From an uncultured Clostridia bacterium (GTDB lineage: Bacteria; Bacillota; Clostridia; Christensenellales; Borkfalkiaceae), in NCBI GenBank assembly GCA_946628865.1, contig CAMOXE010000103.1:1-20080 (forward strand): 20,080 nucleotides of DNA. Reading direction: 5' to 3'. The notes beneath the pieces were generated by a model, which saw only the letters and a list, made by a program, of their open reading frames with translations, was not told the origin of the DNA and searched no databases. The position numbers and the translations under genes were made by a program. Positions within the stretch are counted from its first letter, which is position 1. Every line of letters starts with the position of its first letter. Shown here in pieces: positions 14,307 to 20,080 of the stretch.

Positions 14307-15842
14307 ATGAAAAAAAGATTGATAGCATTGTTGACGGCTTTAACGCTCGTTTTAACGCTTTTCGTCGCTTGCAACGCGCCTGCCGACGATAACACTCAAA
14401 ATTCCGCTATAACCCCTGCGGTCTACGATTACGATAAAGATTTCTCCGTCTATCGCACGGCGGGTCAACAGGAAGAATCTTACGATTACAGACTTAACTT
14501 CCTGCCCGCAGTCGACGGGTTGAATCAACCTTACGTCGGCGACACCATGCCGTACTACGAAAACGGAACTTACTATATATATTACCTCAAAGAAGGCGGC
14601 GACTCGTATAACCATTCGATTTACGTTGCGACAACGACGGATTTTAAGACGTATACCGAATACGACGCGCCCGTCCTCGAATCTTCAAGAAGCGGCGGTC
14701 AGGACGCCTGGATAGGCACCGGTTCGCTCGTCAAGGTCGAGGATAAATATTACTTCTTCTACACAGGTCACGCCGCGTCCTCCACCTTGGAATACTCCGA
14801 AAAGGTAATGGTCGCCGAGGGTACAAGCCCCTTACAATTGACGAAAAGAGAGGGTTGGGATATCACTCCGCCCGCCACGCTCGGTCAGAAGCAGGACTTT
14901 CGCGATCCGCAAGCATATTATAACGGCGCGACCGACACCATCGAAATGACCGTCACCGCTTCGCAGAGAGGAAAGGCGTGTATTCTCAGATATACCCTTT
15001 CCAAAGATCTTACGGGTAGACAATACGACGGCATAATCTTCACCGACGAAAACGAGGGCTTCTGGAACCTCGAATGCAGCGACACGTTCAGAATGGGCAA
15101 TAAGTATTATATTACCTATTCCGGTCAGGACGACACGCTGTGGTACGCTTTTTCCGACACGGCTTACGGACCTTACGGTTCGCCCAAGAGACTTGACGAC
15201 AAACTGTTCTACGCCGCCAAACACGTTTCCGACGGTACGGATATGTATATGGTAGGCTGGCTGAGAAGATCGGCTTCCGCTTCTTCGCTGTCCGAAGTCG
15301 CCGAATGGGGCGGAAACCTCGCCGTTCAGCAACTCGGTCAGAACGCCGACGGCAGCCTTTATTTAAAGCCTGCGGAAGTTATTGCCTCGTCCTTCACCGA
15401 CAAGAGAACGCTTTTGTCCGACACGTCCGTTTCGCTCGAAGGCGGTCTGTATAACGAATATCAAAGCGCGTTCACCGCTTACGAAAGGTTTTTGATAAAG
15501 GGTAAGTTTAATTATACCGGCAGCGCAGCGTTCGGTCTTGCGTTCGATTATAGCGGCAAGCAGGAAAAGTATAAACTCGTTTCGGTTATTCCTTCCGAGA
15601 AGAAGATGACGCTCTCCTTCAACGAAGGCGAAAACTTTATCACCGAAACGGCTGTCACGCTTAAAGCGGGCGAAACCTATTCGTTCACCTACTTGCAGGA
15701 AGGCTCTTGCGGTGTGTTCTATATCGACGGTATCGCCGCGCTTTCGGTCCGTCTTTACGGCGTCAGCGGCAGGCAGATAAGATTGTTCGTTGAAAAAGGC
15801 TCCGTTGAGTTTACCGACCTCGTTCAATATACCGCCGCGTAA
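14307..15842 (+). CDS. Surface lipoprotein related to GH32 beta-fructosidases (putative fructan hydrolase)
   Basis: From ATG 14307 the protein has 511 residues. The signal peptide KKRLIALLTALTLVLTLFVAC marks an outer-face lipoprotein. The rest fits a five-bladed beta-propeller of the GH32 type plus a C-terminal beta-sandwich (about 380-510). Candidate catalytic residues are D79 (VGDTMPYYENGTYYIYYL), the RDP-motif D200 (DFRDPQAYY) and E256 (NLECSDTF), which correspond to the nucleophile, stabiliser and acid/base of GH32. The nucleophile motif is divergent: GDTMP instead of the WMNDPNG class. The likely role is cleavage of extracellular fructan into importable oligosaccharides; GH43-like specificity is possible. 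The open frame begins at 14220, but AGGAGA at 14291-14296 and the signal peptide place the start at 14307 (GTG 14304 is possible). Confidence 0.75.
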   Translation: MKKRLIALLTALTLVLTLFVACNAPADDNTQNSAITPAVYDYDKDFSVYRTAGQQEESYDYRLNFLPAVDGLNQPYVGDTMPYYENGTYYIYYLKEGGDSYNHSIYVATTTDFKTYTEYDAPVLESSRSGGQDAWIGTGSLVKVEDKYYFFYTGHAASSTLEYSEKVMVAEGTSPLQLTKREGWDITPPATLGQKQDFRDPQAYYNGATDTIEMTVTASQRGKACILRYTLSKDLTGRQYDGIIFTDENEGFWNLECSDTFRMGNKYYITYSGQDDTLWYAFSDTAYGPYGSPKRLDDKLFYAAKHVSDGTDMYMVGWLRRSASASSLSEVAEWGGNLAVQQLGQNADGSLYLKPAEVIASSFTDKRTLLSDTSVSLEGGLYNEYQSAFTAYERFLIKGKFNYTGSAAFGLAFDYSGKQEKYKLVSVIPSEKKMTLSFNEGENFITETAVTLKAGETYSFTYLQEGSCGVFYIDGIAALSVRLYGVSGRQIRLFVEKGSVEFTDLVQYTAA

Positions 15843-15887
15843 ATTCAGTCCGATTTTCACAATAAACAGAGCAAAAAGGATTTGTCT

Positions 15888-16538
15888 ATGAAGATTTTCA
15901 ACCCCGAAAACCCGCTGATGAGATTTCTCACCAAGGTGTTTGACTGTATAGCGCTCAACGTTTTATGGGTTGTCCTTTCGCTTCCCATATTCACGATCGG
16001 GGCGGCGTCTACCGCAGTATATACCACCATATACCATCACATACGCCTCGGCGAAGGGTATTTCTGGTCGTCGTTCCGAACGGCTTTCAAAGAAAACTTC
16101 AAGCGTTCCACGCTTGCATGGCTTCCGCTTCTGTTTATGCTCATATTCCTCATATTCGACGTACTGTGGCTCAGGGCGCTTATCAAAAACGGTCAGCCGC
16201 TCGGCGCGCTGTTCGGTGTGATACTCGTCTTTTTAGCCGTCGCAATCGTTTGGGGACTGTTCCTGTTTGCCTATTGCGCGCGCTTCAACGGCACCGCCAA
16301 AGAGACCATAAGATACAGTTTTTATCTTATGATGGCGCACCCGTTCCGCTCGCTCGCGGTAATGCTCATTCAACTTGCCACGCTCGCCGTTTTGCTGCTC
16401 GTGCCGGGGCTTGCGATAGTCCTGCCGTCAGCGTCCGTATGGGCGTCGAGTTTTCTTATCGAGCAGATATTCCTGAAACACATGCAGCCCGCCGACGTCG
16501 AAAAGGCGTTGGAAGAGCAGCAGACACCTGAAGATTAA
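15888..16538 (+). CDS. DUF624 / YesL-like membrane protein
   Basis: The protein has 216 residues and about five hydrophobic helices. The DUF624 hallmark opening is NPENPLMRFLTKVFDCIALN, then VLWVVLSLPIFTIGAASTAVY. TTIYHHIRLGEGYFWSSF and FKENFKRSTLAWLPLL follow the family pattern. YesL-type genes are repeatedly found beside Lpl/Yes-type sugar importers and extracellular polysaccharide enzymes in Bacillota; the molecular role is not established. AAAGGA at 15875-15880 is correctly spaced for ATG 15888 and too close to the upstream TTG at 15882. The gene lies 45 bp after the GH32-like lipoprotein gene in the same operon. Confidence 0.85.
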   Translation: MKIFNPENPLMRFLTKVFDCIALNVLWVVLSLPIFTIGAASTAVYTTIYHHIRLGEGYFWSSFRTAFKENFKRSTLAWLPLLFMLIFLIFDVLWLRALIKNGQPLGALFGVILVFLAVAIVWGLFLFAYCARFNGTAKETIRYSFYLMMAHPFRSLAVMLIQLATLAVLLLVPGLAIVLPSASVWASSFLIEQIFLKHMQPADVEKALEEQQTPED

Positions 16539-16720
16539 ACGAGCGTTTATTGCCGTTAATCGACATATAGCCCCACTTTTTAAAAAATTCATCAGGCGGC
16601 GCCGCTTCTTCGTAGTGTCAGTTAAACAAAAACGGCCTTCAAAAATGTCTCATAATTAAAACTTGCGACGCCGTCTGAAAAGACTTATAAAATAATTACC
16701 GGAACAAAGAGAATAAAACC
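16539..16720 (+). promoter_or_regulatory. Intergenic gap with a possible internal promoter for the GH32-fructokinase pair
   Basis: TTGCGA (16663-16668) and TATAAA (16686-16691) are 17 bp apart, a plausible weak promoter 30 bp before the GH32 start. The gap also holds a GCGGCGCCGC palindrome near 16598. No true terminator is visible, so read-through from the upstream genes is possible. Confidence 0.4.
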
Positions 16721-18202
16721 ATGAAAAAAAACGACTTGCAAAAAGCAAGAACTTTTGAAAATAAATATCTTCCCCACCTGTCCGAAGACGACAAGCCGCG
16801 TTTTCACATCGTCGGCGGCGTCGGCTGGATAAACGACCCCAACGGTTTTTCCGTTTATAAAGGTGAATATCACCTGTTCTTTCAATACTATCCTTACGGG
16901 GTCAACTGGAACGACATGCACTGGGGGCACGTCAAGACTAAAGACTTTATCCGTTGGGAAAGGCTTCCCTGCGCGCTCGCGCCCGATCAGTCTTACGATA
17001 AAGACGGCTGTTTTTCGGGCGGGGCGGTGGAACTGCCCGACGGGCGCCACCTCATAATTTATACGGGCGTCAAAAACATAAGAAGAAGCAACGGCGTGGT
17101 CGAGAGTTATCAGACTCAATGTATCGCGACGGGCGACGGCGTAAACTATACAAAATATGAGAATAACCCCGTTATAGACGCGCAAACGCTTCCCGAGGGA
17201 GGCAGCGAACTGGACTTCCGCGACCCGAAGATCTGGGAGGAAGACGGAAAGTTTTACCTCGTCGTGGGCAATCGCGCGGCGGACGGAAGCGGCTCTATTC
17301 TTTTATATGAAAGCGAAAACGCTTTTGACTGGAAGTACGTTTCGACGGTCGCTTCCTGTCATAATCAGTTCGGCAGTATGTGGGAGTGCCCCGACTTTTT
17401 CGAACTCGACGGCAAACACGTGCTTCTGACAAGCCCGCAGGATATGTATTCGATGGGGCTTGAATTTCACCCCGGTCACTCCACGCTGTGCATAATAGGC
17501 GATTTCGACAGGAATATCAATCACCTTATCCGCAAAAACGTACACGCCGTAGATTACGGCACAGATTTTTACGCCATGCAAACGGTCAAAACGCTCGACG
17601 GCAGGCGCGTTATGATCGGCTGGATGCAGAGTTGGGAAACTTGCGGTTGTAAACTCAAAAACCTGCCTTATTTCGGGCAGATGTCTCTTCCGCGCGAACT
17701 ATCCATTCGCGACGGCAGGCTCATTCAGAACCCCGTCAGAGAGATAGAAAACTATCGTTCGGTCAAAGTCGGCTATCACAACATAGTCATTTCCGACGAA
17801 ACGCACCTTCAGGGCGTCAGCGGAAGGTTTATCGATATGACGGTCACCGTCCGTTCGAGCAACGTCAATAAGCCTTACCGTTACTTTAAGATTTCAGTCG
17901 CCAAGGACGGCGAGAGGGTGACGACCATTCGCCACAAACCCGAAAACAACACCATTCGCGTCGACAGAAGTTGCAGCGGCTTCCCGCACGATATTGTCAA
18001 CGTGAGAGACTTTCCCATCTTCTCGCACGACGAACTCAAAATCAGGATAATTCTCGACAGATTCAGCCTTGAAATTTTCGTTAACGACGGCGAACAAGCC
18101 GCCTCATTCGTCATTTATACGCCGATAACCGCAGATTCCGTTTCATTTAACGCCGACGGCACGGCTATAATCGACGTGGAAAAATATGACCTCGTGGTGT
18201 AA
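16721..18202 (+). CDS. Cytoplasmic GH32 beta-fructosidase (sucrose/sucrose-6-phosphate hydrolase family)
   Basis: The 493-residue enzyme has no signal peptide. All GH32 motifs are intact: WINDPNG with nucleophile D39, FFQYYPYGVNW, FSGGAV, the RDP motif with D168 (DFRDPKIW) and WECPDFF with acid/base E222. The C-terminal beta-sandwich shows the usual IILDRFSLEIFVNDGEQAAS. It hydrolyses terminal beta-fructosidic bonds of sucrose, sucrose-6-phosphate or fructo-oligosaccharides. Because the locus encodes an ABC importer and no PTS component, unphosphorylated sucrose or fructo-oligosaccharide is the more likely substrate. The ribosome-binding site is weak (AAAGAG). The fructokinase start follows its stop by one base. 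Confidence 0.92.
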   Translation: MKKNDLQKARTFENKYLPHLSEDDKPRFHIVGGVGWINDPNGFSVYKGEYHLFFQYYPYGVNWNDMHWGHVKTKDFIRWERLPCALAPDQSYDKDGCFSGGAVELPDGRHLIIYTGVKNIRRSNGVVESYQTQCIATGDGVNYTKYENNPVIDAQTLPEGGSELDFRDPKIWEEDGKFYLVVGNRAADGSGSILLYESENAFDWKYVSTVASCHNQFGSMWECPDFFELDGKHVLLTSPQDMYSMGLEFHPGHSTLCIIGDFDRNINHLIRKNVHAVDYGTDFYAMQTVKTLDGRRVMIGWMQSWETCGCKLKNLPYFGQMSLPRELSIRDGRLIQNPVREIENYRSVKVGYHNIVISDETHLQGVSGRFIDMTVTVRSSNVNKPYRYFKISVAKDGERVTTIRHKPENNTIRVDRSCSGFPHDIVNVRDFPIFSHDELKIRIILDRFSLEIFVNDGEQAASFVIYTPITADSVSFNADGTAIIDVEKYDLVV

Positions 18203-18203
18203 T

Positions 18204-19166
18204 ATGAAAAAGTACGATATCGTCGCGTTAGGCGAATTATTGATAGACTTCACCGAATACGGTGTGAGCGAGCAGGGCAACCCCGTTTGGGAAGCCAACC
18301 CGGGCGGAGCGCCTTGCAACGTCCTTGCAATGATGAAAAGGCTGGGTAAATCTGCCGCGTTTATAGGAAAGATAGGTAACGACGTTTACGGCAGGCAACT
18401 TGAAAGCGCCGTTAAAGAGGTCGGTATCGACCCCGCGGGTCTCGTATTCGACAACGAGGTGCATACCACGCTCGCAGTAGTACATAAATTACCCAACGGC
18501 GACAGGGATTTTTCCTTTTACCGTAACCCCGGCGCGGACGTTATGCTCACCGAGGACGAGATCGACTATTCGCTTTTATCGTCGACGAAGGTGTTTCATT
18601 TCGGAACGCTTTCAATGACCCACGAGGGCGTTGAACAGGCGACGAAAGCCGCGGTAAAAGCGGCAAAGTTAAGCGGTGCGCTTGTTTCTTTCGACCCCAA
18701 CTTCCGCCCGCCGCTGTGGAACAGCGAACAAAAAATGTTAGAGGCGGCCGTGTGGGGAATGGGCGTTTGCGATATTTTAAAGATATCCGACAACGAAATA
18801 GATCTTTTAACGGGCGAAAAAGACATTGAAAAAGCCGTCGCGATAATTCGCCATGACTACCCGAACATTCGTCTTTTATGCGTCACGATGGGCGGAGAAG
18901 GCAGTTATTGTTCGTATAAGGATATGCTCGTTTTCGTGCCTGCCTTCCTTGTGAATACGGTGGAGACGACGGGCGCAGGGGATACTTACGGCGCGTGTGT
19001 TTTAAACTACGTCGTAGACCACGGCATCGAGGCTCTTACGGAGGATAATCTCCGTGAGATGATGACGTTTGCGGGAGCCGCCGCCGCGCTTGTAACCACA
19101 AGAAAGGGCGCACTCCGTGTTATGCCGACTCTTGAAGAAATAGAAAAAACGATAGCGAGTAAGTAA
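18204..19166 (+). CDS. scrK: PfkB-family fructokinase
   Basis: From ATG 18204 the protein has 320 residues, the normal length for ScrK-type fructokinases. The opening KKYDIVALGELLIDFTEYG and the sugar-binding NPGGAPCNVLAMMKRLGKSA are typical. FYRNPGADVML, VSFDPNFRPPLWNS and the anion-hole/catalytic motif ETTGAGDTYGA with base D260 complete the family set. It phosphorylates fructose to fructose-6-phosphate with ATP, using the fructose released by the preceding GH32. The gene begins one base after the GH32 stop, so expression is coupled. An in-frame ATG at 18186 lies inside the preceding gene and would add six residues not typical of the family. A strong terminator follows. Confidence 0.92.
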   Translation: MKKYDIVALGELLIDFTEYGVSEQGNPVWEANPGGAPCNVLAMMKRLGKSAAFIGKIGNDVYGRQLESAVKEVGIDPAGLVFDNEVHTTLAVVHKLPNGDRDFSFYRNPGADVMLTEDEIDYSLLSSTKVFHFGTLSMTHEGVEQATKAAVKAAKLSGALVSFDPNFRPPLWNSEQKMLEAAVWGMGVCDILKISDNEIDLLTGEKDIEKAVAIIRHDYPNIRLLCVTMGGEGSYCSYKDMLVFVPAFLVNTVETTGAGDTYGACVLNYVVDHGIEALTEDNLREMMTFAGAAAALVTTRKGALRVMPTLEEIEKTIASK

Positions 19167-19198
19167 GATAGTCGCGTTTTCAAAAACTCTTATATTTT

Positions 19199-19237
19199 AA
19201 AAAAGGCGTAGCGGTTTTAACCGTTACGCCTTTTTTT
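19199..19237 (+). terminator. Rho-independent terminator of the fructan/sucrose operon
   Basis: GGCGTAGCGGTT (19205-19216) pairs with AACCGTTACGCC (19219-19230) with one G-U pair, preceded by an A run and followed by seven T (19231-19237). Confidence 0.92.
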
Positions 19238-19424
19238 GAGTAGAGAGAGGGATTTGCGCCTTCAAGCGGCGCGCACGGAAAACAGCGCACTGCGTTGTTT
19301 TGTCTGCGGTAGAGTCCGCAGATCCTAAGTCAAAGCATTTGAAAAGCTTTGCTCGCCCCATCGAATTCCTATCTTGCTTTTGACTATAACAAAAAAGACA
19401 ACCCGAGTTGGGTTGCCTTTTTTG
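19238..19424. repeat. Structured non-coding stretch, probably part of a dispersed repeat
   Basis: No convincing gene is present. Nested dyads include GCGCC/GGCGC near 19257-19273, CTGCGG/CCGCAG at 19303-19320 and AAAGC/GCTTT near 19336-19352. It ends in a hairpin with flanking A and T runs (core AACCCGAGTTGGGTT, about 19391-19423), the same arrangement that precedes repeat B at 6438. The composition differs from the operon on its left. Confidence 0.5.
19391..19423. terminator. Bidirectional terminator-like hairpin next to repeat B
   Basis: GACAACCC and GGGTTGCC (one mismatch-type pair) form a stem, with six A before and six T after. The hairpin can work in both directions. Confidence 0.65.
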
Positions 19425-19463
19425 TGGCGGCACGTGTGCCACTCTCATTGAACTCTTGATTGA
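19425..19463. repeat. Repeat B, copy 2 (39 bp)
   Basis: It matches 6438-6476 in 38 of 39 positions, in the same orientation and with the same TGGCGG start directly after a T-run hairpin. Confidence 0.8.
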
Positions 19464-19500
19464 ATTAAAGTTGAATAAATAATACTCTTGCGTAATATGC

Positions 19501-19529
19501 TTGAAAAAAAGAATATTTTTTGATAAAAT
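19501..19529 (+). promoter_or_regulatory. Possible promoter of the GNAT remnant
   Basis: TTGAAA (19501-19506) and TAAAAT (19524-19529) are 17 bp apart in a very AT-rich stretch, about 70 bp before the ATG at 19602. AT-richness makes a chance match possible. Confidence 0.4.
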
Positions 19530-19601
19530 ATAATTACAATAAAAGTTTTTTATTTGGCTAACGTTTCAAACAACTAATGCTTAATTGGATTGGAAAAACA
19601 T

Positions 19602-19868
19602 ATGCAATACAGCAAAAAGATTATTCTTAAAAACGGAAAAGAAGCATGGCTAAAAAACGGTGAAGCATCGGATGGAAGTGCCGTTTACGAGAATTTTAAT
19701 GCTATACATGCTGAAACAGATTATTTGCTCACGTACCCCGATGAAAATAGTTTCGATCCGGAACGGGAAGCGCAGTTTTTACAAGAAAAAATCGCGCACG
19801 AACAGATTTCAGGAGTTGATTTATATGTTGTTGAAACTATAAACAAATTCCGATTTGTCAAACCATAA
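19602..19868 (+). pseudogene. N-terminal remnant of a GNAT-family N-acetyltransferase
   Basis: The 88-residue reading frame starts like a GNAT acetyltransferase: SKKIILKNGKEAWLKNGEAS, then ETDYLLTYPDENSFDPEREA and QFLQEK, a pattern common in Bacillota GNAT proteins of about 170-180 residues. Where the acetyl-CoA-binding core (Q/RxxGxG/A) should follow, the sequence instead reads AHEQISGVDLYVVETINKFR and stops. The gene therefore lacks its catalytic half and is probably non-functional, unless the short product has a new role. The frame is open to a TTG at 19590; ATG 19602 is preferred. Codon use is AT-rich. It lies beside repeat B, which suggests a recombination-prone site. Confidence 0.6.
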
Positions 19869-19951
19869 CACGTTACGCTTGTACGCTTTTAGAAAGAATA
19901 AGCGTCTTGATAAAGGAATCATACAGCGTTTATAAATTGTGAGAGAACGTT

Positions 19952-20080
19952 ATGAAAATATCCATCAGATTTTTTAACGACAAAGAAGTTCGCGCCGCTT
20001 GGAACGAGGGAGACAACAAGTGGTATTTCAGCGTACTTGATATTATAGGAGCAATCAGGAAAGAAGATAATTACGAAAAA
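19952..20080 (+). CDS. BRO-N-like domain protein, 5' part only
   Basis: The ATG at 19952 opens 43 codons that run off the window. The visible protein reads KISIRFFNDKEVRAAWNEGD, then NKWYFSVLDIIGAI. The pattern of a charged start, RAAWNE and KWYFSVLDI resembles the N-terminus of BRO-N domain proteins, which are found in phage antirepressors and in DinD-like bacterial proteins. GAGAGAA precedes the ATG. The function cannot be judged without the rest. The context (repeats and a broken acetyltransferase gene) fits accessory or phage-derived DNA. Confidence 0.55.
   Translation, partial: MKISIRFFNDKEVRAAWNEGDNKWYFSVLDIIGAIRKEDNYEK

Noticed and set aside
18186..18203. Fructokinase start at ATG 18186
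   Set aside because: It lies inside the preceding GH32 gene and adds residues foreign to the family; ATG 18204 directly after the stop gives the typical KKYDIVALGE start.
19239..19265. Resemblance of AGAGAGAGGGATTTG to the 3' part of a tRNA-Ser on the minus strand
   Set aside because: The T-arm does not pair, and no anticodon arm, D-arm or acceptor partner can be found downstream.
19224..19448. A 74-codon minus-strand frame through the structured stretch
   Set aside because: It spans the terminator T-run, two hairpins and part of repeat B, has no recognisable domain and no good ribosome-binding site; a chance frame in repeat DNA.

Overview
The window looks like a chromosomal piece of an anaerobic Gram-positive (Bacillota, Clostridia-like) bacterium. 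The evidence is an electron-bifurcating NfnAB pair, a PyrR-type regulator, DUF2089-like and DUF624 (YesL) families, a Lpl/Ytc-type sugar importer, lipoprotein signal peptides and strong GGAGG ribosome-binding sites. Most genes have moderate, fairly GC-rich codon use. Bases 4740-6240 and 19460-20080 are clearly more AT-rich and look like accessory DNA.

Left part (1-4640). A minus-strand operon reads nfnA, nfnB, then an ABC-exporter gene that runs off the window start. Facing away from it is pyrR followed by an overlapping MmcQ/YjbR-family gene. The two transcripts leave from divergent sigma-A-type promoters about 20 bp apart. The pyrR promoter sits so close to its ATG that the message is predicted to be leaderless. 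A terminator hairpin follows the pyrR unit.

Accessory island (4690-6480). Two AT-rich minus-strand genes for zinc-ribbon proteins, one of them DUF2089-like with an unrecognised C-terminal domain, lie between two near-identical 53-bp direct repeats that also form bidirectional terminator-like hairpins. A strongly structured inverted-repeat element and a second 39-bp repeat (shared with position 19425) lie beside them.

Centre and right (6620-19240). This is a Gram-positive fructan/sucrose utilisation locus: a divergent LacI-type regulator, a broken MsmX/MalK-type ATPase remnant, two Lpl-type permeases, a solute-binding lipoprotein, a large lipoprotein with an Ig-like domain and three putative carbohydrate-binding modules, a surface lipoprotein related to GH32 beta-propeller enzymes, a YesL-like membrane protein, a cytoplasmic GH32 beta-fructosidase and a PfkB-family fructokinase, ended by a strong terminator. 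The inferred flow is: the surface lipoproteins bind and trim fructan, the ABC permeases and binding protein import oligosaccharides, the cytoplasmic GH32 releases fructose and the kinase feeds it to glycolysis. The local ATPase is broken, so the importer probably depends on a shared ATPase encoded elsewhere, unless the break is an assembly error.

Right edge (19240-20080). A repeat-rich, mostly non-coding stretch is followed by a truncated GNAT acetyltransferase remnant and the start of a BRO-N-like gene that leaves the window.
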